The notes: generated from the letters alone by a model not told the origin. Numbered from the stretch's first letter, positions 33,843 to 42,617 are shown. The stretch: DNA of 55,504 bases from RBG-13-43-22 sp040755035 (GCA_040755035.1 JBFMBU010000169.1:1-55504), one strand, 5' to 3'. Program-made: numbers and translations.

Positions 33843-34469
33843 TTACTTGGAATAAAGTTCGACAATCAGCTGTTCCTGAATGGGCATGGTTAAGTCTTCC
33901 CGGACCGGCAACGATTTTACGACGCCGGAAAATTGCCCTTTCTCGAGTTCCAGCCATTGCGGAACCCCTCTTCGGGCGACCGCTTCCATGGATTCGATGA
34001 TCGATGAGATATTCCGGCTCTTCTCTTTTAGGGACACCGTGTCCCCTTTCTTCACCTGGAAGGATGGGATGTTGATCCGCCTTCCGTTCACCAGGAAATG
34101 GTTGTGTCTAACCAACTGGCGGGCCTGGCTCCTGGAATTCGCAAATCCTAATCGATAGACTACATTATCCAGTCTTCTCTCCAAAAGAACCAACAAATTG
34201 GTCCCGGTAATCCCTTTCAGCCGATCGGCCCGGGCAAAGGTCCCCCGGAATTGTGATTCAAGAAGCCCGTACATCCACTTCACTTTTTGTTTTTCCCGCA
34301 GCTGAATCCCATATTCGGACCGTTTTCCCCTTCCCTGGCCGTGTTGACCCGGGGCATAACTGCGGCGTTCAAAACCACATTTGTCCGAATAACACCGGTC
34401 CCCTTTAAGAAACATCTTTAAATTTTCCCGCCGGCACAATCGGCAAACCGAATCTCTATATCTAGCCAA
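33843..34469 (-). CDS. rpsD: 30S ribosomal protein S4
   Basis: 16S-rRNA-binding assembly protein and, in many bacteria, translational repressor of its operon. 208 residues when started at the TTG at 34469: this gives the conserved MARYRDSVCRLCRRE opening and has GAGGAGGACAGG directly upstream. The longer frame (to 34535) would add 22 non-conserved residues. Four cysteines (CRLC, then C and C in DRCYSDKC) make it the zinc-binding C+ form. The S4 RNA-binding domain is at about 98-160. Confidence 0.96.
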   Translation of the reverse strand: MARYRDSVCRLCRRENLKMFLKGDRCYSDKCGFERRSYAPGQHGQGRGKRSEYGIQLREKQKVKWMYGLLESQFRGTFARADRLKGITGTNLLVLLERRLDNVVYRLGFANSRSQARQLVRHNHFLVNGRRINIPSFQVKKGDTVSLKEKSRNISSIIESMEAVARRGVPQWLELEKGQFSGVVKSLPVREDLTMPIQEQLIVELYSK

Positions 34470-34500
34470 CCTGTCCTCCTCTAAATGGATAATGAAGGGG

Positions 34501-34896
34501 TTATACCCGCCGTTTTTTAGGTGGACGACACCCATTATGCGGGATAGGGGTTACATCCCGGATCAATTTGACCTGGAATCCCGTGGCCTGCAGGGCCCTT
34601 AAGGCCGCTTCCCGACCGGCACCAGGTCCTTTGATAAAAACATCCACCGAACGCATTCCGTTCTCCATAGCCTTTTTGGCCGCCTCCTCGGCGGCCAGTT
34701 GGGCGGCAAAAGGAGTGCTCTTCCGAGAACCCTTAAACCCCTGAGTCCCCGCGCTGGCCCAGGAAACCACGTTTCCATTGGGATCGGTGATGGTGATGAT
34801 GGTATTGTTGAAGGTGGACTGAATATGGGCGACCCCCACCGGAATATTCTTTTTTTCTTTTCGCTTTTTTACCGTCTTTTTGACTTCTTTGGCCAT
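34501..34896 (-). CDS. rpsK: 30S ribosomal protein S11
   Basis: 131-residue platform protein near the mRNA exit. GVAHIQSTFNNTIITITDPNGN and the C-terminal DVTPIPHNGCRPPKKRRV are diagnostic. Lysine-rich N-terminus. Positioned between rpsM (15 bp) and rpsD (31 bp), standard alpha-operon order. Confidence 0.98.
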   Translation of the reverse strand: MAKEVKKTVKKRKEKKNIPVGVAHIQSTFNNTIITITDPNGNVVSWASAGTQGFKGSRKSTPFAAQLAAEEAAKKAMENGMRSVDVFIKGPGAGREAALRALQATGFQVKLIRDVTPIPHNGCRPPKKRRV

Positions 34897-34911
34897 GACT
34901 CCCCCAGATTC

Positions 34912-35283
34912 CTATTTTTTCTTCTTACCGGCCAGGGTCCGGCGCGGACCTTTGCGGGTCCGGGCGTTGGTATGGGTGCGCTGACCCCGAGCCGGAAGGG
35001 ATTTTCGATGCCTCAACCCCCGGTAGGTCCCCAAATCCATAAGCCGTTTAATGCTCATGGAGATCTCCCGTCTCAGGTCCCCTTCCACCCGGCAGTTGAT
35101 GTCCACCAATTTCCGGATTTGAACCACTTGGGTCTCCGTCAACTGGTCGGTTTTGGTGTCCAAGGGGATTTGGGCTTCCCCCAAAATCTTTTTGGAAGTA
35201 GTCCGGCCTATCCCATAGATATAGGTCAAGGCCACTTCGATCCGTTTATTTTTCGGCAAATCAATTCCCGCTATTCTGGCCAA
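34912..35283 (-). CDS. rpsM: 30S ribosomal protein S13
   Basis: 123-residue head protein contacting the P-site tRNA and the L5/L31 bridge. MARIAGIDLPKNKRIEVALTYIYGIG is the universal opening and fixes the start at a TTG (35283), preceded by GGGGAGG. The tail GQRTHTNARTRKGPRRTLAGKKKK is canonical. It follows rpmJ by 16 bp. Confidence 0.98.
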   Translation of the reverse strand: MARIAGIDLPKNKRIEVALTYIYGIGRTTSKKILGEAQIPLDTKTDQLTETQVVQIRKLVDINCRVEGDLRREISMSIKRLMDLGTYRGLRHRKSLPARGQRTHTNARTRKGPRRTLAGKKKK

Positions 35284-35299
35284 AACGGTCCTCCCCTTC

Positions 35300-35413
35300 T
35301 TATCCCTGGCGCTGTTTATGTTTGGGGTTTTCGCATAATACGCGAACCACCCCTTTGCGCTGAATAATTTTACATTTACTGCAAATCTTTTTAACCGATG
35401 CTTTTACTTTCAT
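35300..35413 (-). CDS. rpmJ: 50S ribosomal protein L36
   Basis: 37-residue zinc-binding protein, MKVKASVKKICSKCKIIQRK and onward. C11, C14, C27 and H32 form the zinc site (C+ form). It lies between infA (109 bp upstream) and rpsM. The upstream spacer carries a short-unit repeat at 35481-35520. Confidence 0.97.
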   Translation of the reverse strand: MKVKASVKKICSKCKIIQRKGVVRVLCENPKHKQRQG

Positions 35414-35480
35414 GACAATCTTTTCCTCTGTATTCTCTGGATCTTTCTGTAGAAAGTCCTTTAACTCAAGAGGGAATGGC

Positions 35481-35520
35481 ATTCCCCATTCCGAAATCCG
35501 CAATCCCCAATCCGAAATTG
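35481..35520 (-). repeat. Degenerate GGATTTC-type repeat after infA
   Basis: In transcript sense the spacer begins 2 nt after the infA stop with AATTTCGGATTGGGGATTGC and continues with GGATTTCGGAATGGGGAAT. The 7-nt unit is close to GGATTKC. The same family occurs after rplO and rplB. Confidence 0.75.
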
Positions 35521-35522
35521 CA

Positions 35523-35741
35523 TTATTTCGACCGATAGGTGATTCGCCCCCGGCTGAAATCATAAGGGGACAATTCCACCATAACCCGGTCTCCGGGCAG
35601 AATCTTGATAAAATGCATGCGCATCTTCCCTGAGATATGGGCCAAGACCCGGTGCCCGTTATCCAACTTGACCCTGAACATGGCATTAGGCAGGGTTTCA
35701 ACCACCGTGCCTTCCACTGATATGGCATCTTCTTTGGGCAT
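35523..35741 (-). CDS. infA: Translation initiation factor IF-1
   Basis: 72 residues, one OB-fold domain that binds the ribosomal A site during initiation. MPKEDAISVEGTVVETLPNAMFRV and HISGKMRMHFIKILPGDRV are typical. Its ATG is 6 bp after map. Followed by a spacer with a repeat and then rpmJ. Confidence 0.97.
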   Translation of the reverse strand: MPKEDAISVEGTVVETLPNAMFRVKLDNGHRVLAHISGKMRMHFIKILPGDRVMVELSPYDFSRGRITYRSK

Positions 35742-35747
35742 ATAGGA

Positions 35748-36515
35748 CTAAAAAAGGGCGGTATCTTGTCCCGCCTGGGTTAAAATCCGACAACCATTCT
35801 CCATGATGGCGATGGTATGCTCAAAGTGGGCCGACAAACTGTGGTCCTTGGTTACCGCTGTCCATCCGTCGGCCTTGATTTCCACCTCGCTGCCCCCGGC
35901 ATTGACCATAGGTTCAATGGCCAATACCATCCCGGGCTTTAAAAGGATCCCCCGACCAGCCTCCCCAAAATTGGGGATTTGGGGATCTTCATGAAGGGCC
36001 TTGCCGATACCGTGTCCCACAAATTGTCGGACTACGGAAAAAGACCGGCCTTCCACATGGTGCTGAACGGCAAAGGAGATATCTCCCAGCCGGTTTCCGG
36101 CCCGGGCCTGTTCCAGCCCTTTGAACAGAGAATCCCTGGTGGTTTTAATCAACTGTTCGGCCTGGGACGACACCCTTCCCACCGCCTGGGTCAAGGCGGC
36201 ATCGCCGTAATACCCGTCCAGGCAGACACCGAAATCCAGGCTGACAATATCTCCCTCTTTTAAGCGGCGTCCCGAGGGAAAACCGTGCACCACTTCCTCA
36301 TTCACGGATACGCACAAACTGAAAGGGAAGCCGTGATACCCTTTAAAGGCTGGAAGGGCCTTCTTTTTCAAACAAAGTCTGGAGGCCAGCTGGTCCAGCT
36401 CCTGAGTCGATACTCCGGGCTGAATTCGTTCCCGGATCTCAGCCAGAATTTCAGCCACCATTTTCCCCGAAGCGCTCATTTTTTCGATCTCCTCCGGGGA
36501 TTTCAAGAAGATCAT
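35748..36515 (-). CDS. map: Methionine aminopeptidase, type I
   Basis: Removes the initiator methionine from nascent proteins. 255 residues. The five metal ligands lie in SLDFGVCLDGYYGDAALT (two Asp), GHGIGKALHEDP (His), LAIEPMV (Glu) and HTIAIME (Glu). It starts MIFLKSPEEIEKM, 9 bp after adk. Location between adk and infA is common in Gram-positive and deltaproteobacterial spc operons. Confidence 0.97.
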   Translation of the reverse strand: MIFLKSPEEIEKMSASGKMVAEILAEIRERIQPGVSTQELDQLASRLCLKKKALPAFKGYHGFPFSLCVSVNEEVVHGFPSGRRLKEGDIVSLDFGVCLDGYYGDAALTQAVGRVSSQAEQLIKTTRDSLFKGLEQARAGNRLGDISFAVQHHVEGRSFSVVRQFVGHGIGKALHEDPQIPNFGEAGRGILLKPGMVLAIEPMVNAGGSEVEIKADGWTAVTKDHSLSAHFEHTIAIMENGCRILTQAGQDTALF

Positions 36516-36524
36516 TTTTTTCCT

Positions 36525-37166
36525 TTATGATAAAACGGCTGCTATCCTGTCGAAGATCTGTTGGATCCCCCCCTGGCCTTCAATGGAACGGACCAGCTTT
36601 TTCTCCTTATAATATTGGATCAGCGGAAAAGTCTGGGAATCATAAACTTCCAGCCGGTTTCGAACCGTATCCTCATTGTCATCATCCCGCTGATAGAGTT
36701 CGCCCTGGCACTTGTCACAGATGCCCTTGTTCAAAGGAGGATCGAAAATGACATGATACCCCCGGCCGCACTGACGACAGGTCCGGCGTCCGGTCAGTCG
36801 CTTGATCAATTCCGTCTTGTCCACATCAATGGAAATGACATGATCGATGGCCGAATGCATATCGGCCAGGACTTTGTCCAAGGCCTGGGCCTGGGCCACG
36901 GTACGGGGAAACCCATCCAGAATATAGCCGTTTTTACAATCCGCCTCTTTGAGACGATCTTTGATAATATCAATCACGACCTCATCCGGTACCAATAATC
37001 CCTTATCCATATACTCTTTGGCTTTTAATCCCAAAGGGGTACGTTCTTTCAGGGCCGCGCGCAGAATATCACCGGTGGAAATCTGGGGGATTTGATAACG
37101 GTCGATCATCATCTTGGCCTGAGTCCCTTTCCCGGCCCCCGGCGGTCCTAATAAAATCAAATTCAT
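36525..37166 (-). CDS. adk: Adenylate kinase
   Basis: Interconverts ATP+AMP and 2 ADP. 213 residues, long-type enzyme. The P-loop is LGPPGAGKGTQAK. The LID carries a four-cysteine zinc site (CRQCGRGYH...CDKCQG) as in many Gram-positive and deltaproteobacterial enzymes. DGFPRT and TGRRT segments are present. It follows secY by 26 bp. Confidence 0.97.
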   Translation of the reverse strand: MNLILLGPPGAGKGTQAKMMIDRYQIPQISTGDILRAALKERTPLGLKAKEYMDKGLLVPDEVVIDIIKDRLKEADCKNGYILDGFPRTVAQAQALDKVLADMHSAIDHVISIDVDKTELIKRLTGRRTCRQCGRGYHVIFDPPLNKGICDKCQGELYQRDDDNEDTVRNRLEVYDSQTFPLIQYYKEKKLVRSIEGQGGIQQIFDRIAAVLS

Positions 37167-37192
37167 TTAGCTCCTCCTTAGATCCTTAAAGA

Positions 37193-38503
37193 CTATCTTT
37201 TTATCCGACCAATGCCTTTTTTCATAAACCCCTCATAATGGCGGGTCAGCATATGAGATTCGATCTGGGCCATGGTGTCGATGGCCACACCGACGACAAT
37301 CAGCAGGGCCGTCCCGCCAAAATAGAAGGGAACCTTGAACCGATACATCAGTATGGTCGGCAGAACACAGACGGCTGACACATAAAGGGCACCGCCGAAA
37401 GTGATGCGGGTCAGGACCCGGTCTATATAATCGGCGGTCCGTTTCCCAGGCCGGATCCCGGGAATATAGCCGCCGTACTTCTTCATATTTTCGGCTACAT
37501 CTACCGGATTAAAGGTCACGGCGGTATAAAAATAGCAAAAGAAAAAAATAAACCCCACATATACCAGGGAGTAAAGCAGGCTCCCCCCGTGCAAATAGGT
37601 ATTGACAAACCCGGTTAACCAAGGAATCTGGACGAACTGGGTAATGGTGGACGGAAACATAAGGATGGAGGAAGCGAAAATCGGCGGAATGACCCCGGAC
37701 GTGTTGATCTTTAATGGCAAATGGGTGCTTTGCCCTCCATACACCCTCCGTCCTACAACCCGCTTGGCATATTGTACCGGGATCCGGCGCTGACCTCTTT
37801 CCACAAAAACGATAAAACCGACCACCGCAGCCATAACAACAATCAACAGGATGACGAAAACAAAATTCATTTCCCCTGTTCGGACCAACTGCCAGGTCTT
37901 GGTAATGGCCATAGGCATCCTGGCCACAATACCGGCAAAGATGATCAGAGAAATACCGTTCCCGATCCCCCGTTCGGTGATCTGTTCCCCCAACCACATA
38001 ATGAACGCCGTCCCGGAGGTAAGGGTGATCATAGTCATCAAGCGGAAGCCCCAGCCGGGATTTACCACTACCGAGGCCACCCCCGGACCCGACATGCTCT
38101 CCATACCCACGGCGATAGCGAATCCCTGGAAAAGGGAAAGGACCACCGTTCCGTAACGGGCATACTGGGTAATCTTTTTTCGTCCGGCTTCCCCTTCCTT
38201 TTTAAGTTTATCCAGGTAGGGGATAACCACGGTCAAAAGGTCCAGAATAATCGAGGCGCTGATATAGGGCATAATCCCTAGGGCGAACACGGACATATTC
38301 TCCAGGGCACCCCCGGAAAACATGTCAAAAAGCCCGAAAAGGGTCCCTTGAGCCCTTTTAAAAAAAGCGGCCAGGGCTGCGGCATCGATCCCCGGGGAAG
38401 GGATATGCACCCCCACCCGATAAACAGCCAGCATGGCCAAGGTAAACCAAATCTTTTTTTTCAGTTCCGGAATCTTGGGTATGTTCTGGATGCCGCCGAT
38501 CAT
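37193..38503 (-). CDS. secY: Protein translocase subunit SecY
   Basis: Channel subunit of the SecYEG inner-membrane translocase, 436 residues with ten predicted helices. Starts near IPELKKKIWFTLAMLAVYRVGVHIPSPG. Contains the FSGGALENMSVFALGIMPYISASI plug region, GQRRIPVQYAKRVVGR, and GGYIPGIRPGKRTADYI. Preceded by a 179-bp spacer, the longest in the cluster, holding a repeat after rplO and a small hairpin (GAATCT/AGATTC near 38536-38549). Confidence 0.97.
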   Translation of the reverse strand: MIGGIQNIPKIPELKKKIWFTLAMLAVYRVGVHIPSPGIDAAALAAFFKRAQGTLFGLFDMFSGGALENMSVFALGIMPYISASIILDLLTVVIPYLDKLKKEGEAGRKKITQYARYGTVVLSLFQGFAIAVGMESMSGPGVASVVVNPGWGFRLMTMITLTSGTAFIMWLGEQITERGIGNGISLIIFAGIVARMPMAITKTWQLVRTGEMNFVFVILLIVVMAAVVGFIVFVERGQRRIPVQYAKRVVGRRVYGGQSTHLPLKINTSGVIPPIFASSILMFPSTITQFVQIPWLTGFVNTYLHGGSLLYSLVYVGFIFFFCYFYTAVTFNPVDVAENMKKYGGYIPGIRPGKRTADYIDRVLTRITFGGALYVSAVCVLPTILMYRFKVPFYFGGTALLIVVGVAIDTMAQIESHMLTRHYEGFMKKGIGRIKR

Positions 38504-38637
38504 TTGGACTTTCTTTAATTAAATTTAATAAGTTCGAATCTTCAGATTCTTATGATTTCATCTTCTCTAATTACTGTTGCGGGTTAAAAAAACCGATCAT
38601 TTTGTCTTTTATATGTAACTCGTAACTAAAATTTTTC

Positions 38638-38682
38638 ATTCCGCATTCGGCAATCCGCATTCTGCAATCCGAAATCCGAAAT
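38638..38682 (-). repeat. Degenerate GGATTTC-type repeat after rplO
   Basis: Starts directly at the rplO stop in transcript sense (AATTTCGGATTTCGGATTGC, then AGAATGCGGATTGCCGAATGC). Same unit and orientation as at 35481-35520 and 45380-45463. Confidence 0.8.
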
Positions 38683-39150
38683 TCAGATGACCTCCACCGT
38701 TCCTCCGGCAGCTTCAATCTTCTGTTTAGCCCCTTGACTGCATTTGTTGACTTTGACAAATAAAGGGATCTGGATCTCCCCCTGCCCCAGGAGTTTTACC
38801 GCATCTTTCAGATGCCGGACAATACCGGATTGTATCAGGGCCGGCACATCCACTGTGGACCCGCCGGCAAAGGATTTTAAATCCCGGATATTGACCAGGG
38901 AGTAAGAGACCCGTTTAAGTGGGGTAAAGCCCCTCTTGGGCAGCCTCCTTTGGATCGGCATTTGCCCGCCTTCAAATCCCGGTCGGACCCCCCCACCGGA
39001 CCTGGATTTCTGACCCTTGGTCCCTCTGGTGGCGGTTTTGCCGTGACCGGAGCCCAAGCCCCGTCCCACACGTTTGGGTTTGGTCTTGGAACCCGGGGCC
39101 GGTGATAAATTTCCCAAATGATATGTAGTGCCTTTTGGCTTTGCGTCCAT
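38683..39150 (-). CDS. rplO: 50S ribosomal protein L15
   Basis: Late-assembly 23S-binding protein. 155 residues from the ATG at 39150 (MDAKPKGTTYHLGNLSPAPG); an in-frame GTG 9 bp earlier is less likely because GGAG lies just before this ATG. KPKRVGRGLGSGHGKTATRGTKGQKSRSG is the conserved RNA-binding tail. The N-terminus MDAKPKGTTYH is unusual compared with the common MKLHEL start. Confidence 0.95.
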   Translation of the reverse strand: MDAKPKGTTYHLGNLSPAPGSKTKPKRVGRGLGSGHGKTATRGTKGQKSRSGGGVRPGFEGGQMPIQRRLPKRGFTPLKRVSYSLVNIRDLKSFAGGSTVDVPALIQSGIVRHLKDAVKLLGQGEIQIPLFVKVNKCSQGAKQKIEAAGGTVEVI

Positions 39151-39166
39151 CCCTACCACTCCATTC

Positions 39167-39349
39167 CTATTCTTTGACTTCCACCAGATGGGCTATTTGT
39201 CTGATCATACCTCTGATGGCCGGGGTGTCCTGGCGGATTATGGTCCTGTTCATCTTTGTCAATCCCAGGCTGGTCAGGGTCCTTCGATGTTTAGGAGGCC
39301 GACCGATGCCGCTTCTGCGCAGGGTAATTTGAATCATCTTATTGTCCAT
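39167..39349 (-). CDS. rpmD: 50S ribosomal protein L30
   Basis: 60 residues, MIQITLRRSGIGRPPKHRRTL core with RQDTPAIRGMIRQIAHLVEV. An internal M5 could also start it. Located between rpsE (5 bp) and rplO (16 bp), the usual spc order. Confidence 0.96.
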   Translation of the reverse strand: MDNKMIQITLRRSGIGRPPKHRRTLTSLGLTKMNRTIIRQDTPAIRGMIRQIAHLVEVKE

Positions 39350-39354
39350 TGGTC

Positions 39355-39852
39355 CTACCTGATTTCCAGTATGGTTTTGCCTCTTTTTTTAGCTATCATT
39401 TCCGGACTGTTCAAATTGTGCAACCCTTGAATTGTAGCCCGGATAACGTTATGGGGATTATTGGAGCCCAGGCATTTGGTCAGGATATTCTGAACCCCAA
39501 CGGCCTCCATTACCGCCCGGACCGCCCCGCCGGCGATAATCCCGGTCCCTTTGGAAGCCGGTTTGAGCAGGACCCGGCCGGCGCCGAAACAGCCGATCAC
39601 CTCATGGGGGATGGTCTGTTCCAGAAGGGGAAAATCCTTCATTTCCCTTTTGGCCTTTTCCATAGCCTTGCGAATGGCCTCGGGGACTTCATTGGCCTTG
39701 CCTAATCCGGCGCCGACTTTGCCGTTTCCATCTCCCACTACAGCCAGGGCGCTGAAACTGAAACGCCTACCGCCCTTGACCACCTTGGCCACCCGGCTGA
39801 TATGAACCACCTTATTGACAAGCTGTTTGTCTGTTCCGTTATAGTCTTGCAA
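39355..39852 (-). CDS. rpsE: 30S ribosomal protein S5
   Basis: 165 residues, fidelity and helicase-associated protein of the mRNA entry channel. LVNKVVHISRVAKVVKGGRRFSF is the conserved double-stranded-RNA-like domain start. GAGRVLLKPASKGTGIIAGGAVRAVMEA follows. The only plausible start is TTG at 39852, with GAGGGGGCGAGA just upstream; no ATG lies near. Gap to rplR is 11 bp. Confidence 0.95.
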   Translation of the reverse strand: MQDYNGTDKQLVNKVVHISRVAKVVKGGRRFSFSALAVVGDGNGKVGAGLGKANEVPEAIRKAMEKAKREMKDFPLLEQTIPHEVIGCFGAGRVLLKPASKGTGIIAGGAVRAVMEAVGVQNILTKCLGSNNPHNVIRATIQGLHNLNSPEMIAKKRGKTILEIR

Positions 39853-39863
39853 TCTCGCCCCCT

Positions 39864-40229
39864 CTAAAATTCCAACCCGGCTTCCCGAGCGGCTGACGAT
39901 ACGGCCTTTACCCGGCCGTGATAGAGAAAACCGTTCCGATCAAAAACCACCTTTTTAATTCCCTTTTCCAAGGCTTTTTGGGCCAGGAAGATCCCGACCT
40001 TCTGGGCCATGGCCACCTTCCCCGGGACCTTGTTCTCCCTGATTTCCGGACTTAGGCTCGACACTTGAATCAGGGTCTGACCGGTGGTATCAACGACAAT
40101 CTGAGCATAGATGTTTTTTGTGCTGCGGAAAACGGACAACCGGGGTCGGTTTTCCTCTCCCCAGATTTTTTTCCTGACCCGTTTTTTCCTTTTCAGATGG
40201 GCCAATTTTTTTTTCTTTAAGGCTTCCAT
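39864..40229 (-). CDS. rplR: 50S ribosomal protein L18
   Basis: 121-residue 5S-rRNA-binding protein. Basic N-terminus (EALKKKKLAHLKRKKRVRKK), then RPRLSVFRSTKNIYAQIVVD and KVVFDRNGFLYHGRVKAVS. It follows the 101-bp spacer after rplF. Confidence 0.97.
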   Translation of the reverse strand: MEALKKKKLAHLKRKKRVRKKIWGEENRPRLSVFRSTKNIYAQIVVDTTGQTLIQVSSLSPEIRENKVPGKVAMAQKVGIFLAQKALEKGIKKVVFDRNGFLYHGRVKAVSSAAREAGLEF

Positions 40230-40302
40230 GTTTTCCTCTGTTTTTTAAGCTTGCAGCGCTTAGTGATCAACCAACAGCAAAAAATTCCAAAAGTAACTTT
40301 TA

Positions 40303-40330
40303 CTGACAGCTGACAGCTATTCGCTATGGG
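40303..40330 (-). repeat. Short-unit repeat after rplF (third family)
   Basis: In transcript sense, directly after the rplF TAG: CCCATAGCGAATAGCTGTCAGCTGTCAG. Units are ATAGC and CTGTCAG. It is unlike the GGATTTC and AGGGTTCA families but occupies the same position relative to the stop. Confidence 0.6.
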
Positions 40331-40870
40331 CTATTTTGAGCCGGTTTTCCCGACCTTCCTCCGGATTTTCTCTTCCTGGTATTTGATCCCCTTACCCTTG
40401 TAGGGTTCAGGGGGTCGAAAACGGCGAATACGGGCGGCCGTCAAACCTAATAGTTCCCGGTCTATACCGCTTAAGGTTACCCGGGTTTGCCTCTCCACCT
40501 GAGCGGAAATCCCTTCGGGCAGGTCGAAGGGAACCGGATGGGAATAGCCTAAACTTAAAACCAATTGCCCCCCCTGCATTTCTGCCCGATAGCCTACACC
40601 TTGAATCTCTAAAATCCTTTCAAATCCGTCGGCCACCCCTTTAACCATATTGGCCAATAAAGTTCGGAACAAACCGAATAAGGCCTTGACCTTGGGACTG
40701 TCATCCTGGGGCCGGATAAGAATCTGATCCCCTTCCAGCTCAACGGTCAGTTGGGCGGGGATGGTACGGTTCAGCTCTCCCTTCGGACCTTTGACGGTCA
40801 CCCCCTCGGGACTCAACAATACCTTGACTGTATTGGGTATCGGTATGGGTTTTTTTCCAACCCTCGACAT
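40331..40870 (-). CDS. rplF: 50S ribosomal protein L6
   Basis: 179 residues, 23S-binding protein by the factor-binding site. MSRVGKKPIPIPNTVKVLL and the C-terminal RIRRFRPPEPYKGKGIKYQEE are diagnostic. Two L6 domains (about 1-82 and 83-179). Followed by a 101-bp spacer containing a repeat, then rplR. Confidence 0.97.
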   Translation of the reverse strand: MSRVGKKPIPIPNTVKVLLSPEGVTVKGPKGELNRTIPAQLTVELEGDQILIRPQDDSPKVKALFGLFRTLLANMVKGVADGFERILEIQGVGYRAEMQGGQLVLSLGYSHPVPFDLPEGISAQVERQTRVTLSGIDRELLGLTAARIRRFRPPEPYKGKGIKYQEEKIRRKVGKTGSK

Positions 40871-40904
40871 ACCTTCCTCCTTAATGATTTTCTAAGTAAT
40901 CCGA

Positions 40905-41303
40905 TTACCAGACCGTGCAAAGTATTTCGCCGCCTACTCCCAGTTTTCGGGCTTCCCGTTCGGTCATGACCCCCTTGGAAGTGGACAAAATGGACAATCC
41001 CATCCCGTTCAACACCTTGGGTATTTCATCCTTTTTGGCATAGGTCCTCCGGCTGGGCCGGCTGATACGCTTGATCTGGGACAGGACTTGCTGGTTTTTT
41101 TCATCATATTTCAAGTAGAGGCGAAGCAATCCCTGCCGGTTGTCTTTGATCACTTTGAAATTTTTAATATATCCCTCATCTTTTAGTATCCGGGCGATAT
41201 GGACCTTGATCTTGGAGGCCGGGATGTCCACCTTGGCGAACTTGGCGGAATTTCCGTTCCTGATCTGGGTCAGCATATCGGCGATGGGGTCGGTCATGCC
41301 CAT
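40905..41303 (-). CDS. rpsH: 30S ribosomal protein S8
   Basis: 132-residue assembly protein and translational repressor of the spc operon in E. coli. MTDPIADMLTQIRNG opening, and the C-terminal GLSILSTSKGVMTEREARKLGVGGEILCTVW is canonical. An M3 alternative start exists. AAGGAG lies 9 nt upstream of the first ATG. Confidence 0.97.
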   Translation of the reverse strand: MGMTDPIADMLTQIRNGNSAKFAKVDIPASKIKVHIARILKDEGYIKNFKVIKDNRQGLLRLYLKYDEKNQQVLSQIKRISRPSRRTYAKKDEIPKVLNGMGLSILSTSKGVMTEREARKLGVGGEILCTVW

Positions 41304-41345
41304 AAAAAGTTACTCCTTATCGTTCCTTGAAGAAAAAGGTCTTTG

Positions 41346-41531
41346 TTACCAGCTGGATTTAATTACTCCGGGGATATCCCCTTTGAGGGCCATCATCCGG
41401 AAACAGATGCGGCAAATCCCGAACTGTCGTATGTATCCCCTGGGTCTTCCGCATAAGGGACATCGGTTGTAGGACCTGACCTTGAATTTCGGTGTCCGGC
41501 CGGCTTTGATCATTAACGACGTTTTTGCCAA
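41346..41531 (-). CDS. rpsN: 30S ribosomal protein S14, type Z
   Basis: 61-residue zinc-binding S14. C24/C27 (CPLC) and C40/C43 (CRIC) form the zinc site, which defines type Z. MAKTSLMIKAGRTPKFKVRSY fixes the start at a TTG (41531) with AAGGAG 8 nt upstream. Placed between rplE and rpsH as usual. Confidence 0.96.
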   Translation of the reverse strand: MAKTSLMIKAGRTPKFKVRSYNRCPLCGRPRGYIRQFGICRICFRMMALKGDIPGVIKSSW

Positions 41532-41619
41532 TGTAGCTTCTCCTTATTTTTCCCCGTTGATTATTCTTTGGGGGAATCCGCCTCCCGCGTCTGGGCTGCA
41601 GAAAGGTATCTCCCCTTTA

Positions 41620-42159
41620 TTAATTTCGGAACGGCATCCCCAGAAGTCGCAATAAGAGCCGTCCTTCTTCATCGGTTTTGGAAGTAGTGACGATGGTAAT
41701 GTTCAATCCCTTGATTTTGTCGATTTTGTCGTAGTTTATTTCCGGAAATATGATATGTTCCCGAATTCCCAGCGTATAATTGCCCCGTCCGTCAAAGGAT
41801 TTAGGGGACACCCCCCGGAAATCACGTACCCGGGGAAGGGCGATGTGGATCAGTTTATCCAAAAATTCATACATCCGTTCCCGGCGAAGGGTGACCATGC
41901 AGCCGATGGGCATGTTTTCCCTCAACTTAAAGGAGGCGATGGATTTTTTTGCCCGGGTAATAACCGGCCGTTGGCCGGCAATCAGAGCCAGTTCCTCCAC
42001 GGCATTGTCCAGGATTTTTATATTTTGAATGGCTTCCCCCAGACCCATATTCAGAACCACACTCTGCAAGCGGGGAATCTCCATGATGTTGCGATAATTG
42101 AACTCCCGGCTCAGCTGGGGTCTGACTTCATTCTCATACAGTGTTTTTAATCTGGCCAT
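41620..42159 (-). CDS. rplE: 50S ribosomal protein L5
   Basis: 5S-rRNA-binding protein forming a bridge to the small-subunit head. 179 residues from ATG 42159 (MARLKTLYENEVRPQL); an upstream in-frame extension lies inside rplX and is not conserved. EIPRLQSVVLNMGLGEA and GLNITIVTTSKTDEEGRLLLRLLGMPF are typical. Confidence 0.96.
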   Translation of the reverse strand: MARLKTLYENEVRPQLSREFNYRNIMEIPRLQSVVLNMGLGEAIQNIKILDNAVEELALIAGQRPVITRAKKSIASFKLRENMPIGCMVTLRRERMYEFLDKLIHIALPRVRDFRGVSPKSFDGRGNYTLGIREHIIFPEINYDKIDKIKGLNITIVTTSKTDEEGRLLLRLLGMPFRN

Positions 42160-42181
42160 GCCTGTCCTTATCCTTTCCCGG

Positions 42182-42514
42182 TTATTTGTTCTCCAGGATC
42201 TCCCCGCATTTTTTACAAATACGAACCGTTTTCCCATCGGATTGCTTTTGATGCCCTACGCGAACCGGGTCGGTACATTTTCCGCAGATGAGCATCACAT
42301 TGGAGATATGGAGTGGGGCCTCTTTTTCAATGATCCCCCCCTTGCTGACTTTCCCTCCGGGACGGGTATGCCTTTTGATATAATTGACCTTCTCGACGAT
42401 CACCCGGTGCTTTTCCGGAAGGGTCTTAAGGATCTTACCGACCTTCCCCTTTTCTTTTCCGGCAATGACCATGACCTTGTCGTTTTTTTTCAGATTCATT
42501 TTTTGCCCAACCAT
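42182..42514 (-). CDS. rplX: 50S ribosomal protein L24 with C-terminal zinc ribbon
   Basis: Early assembly protein at the tunnel exit. 110 residues; KNDKVMVIAGKEKGKVGKI is the KOW motif. The C-terminal part has CGKC and CKKC pairs, the zinc-ribbon form of L24. Start is MVGQKMNLKK; M6 is an alternative. It follows a 144-bp spacer containing a repeat next to the rplN stop. Confidence 0.95.
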   Translation of the reverse strand: MVGQKMNLKKNDKVMVIAGKEKGKVGKILKTLPEKHRVIVEKVNYIKRHTRPGGKVSKGGIIEKEAPLHISNVMLICGKCTDPVRVGHQKQSDGKTVRICKKCGEILENK

Positions 42515-42617
42515 GGCTTCTCTTTTCCCAGTCTCTTGATCCGATTATTATATTTTGAAATTAACGCTTTTTACCTGATCAAAAATTCGGTCTGAAGTAT
42601 TCGTTTTTCCTTCTGCG

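Noticed and set aside
34470..34535. ATG-initiated longer S4
   Set aside because: The extra residues overlap the rpsK stop region and the family start MARYR follows a ribosome-binding site at a TTG.
42160..42237. N-terminal extension of L5
   Set aside because: It lies within the end of rplX; the conserved L5 start is the ATG at 42159.
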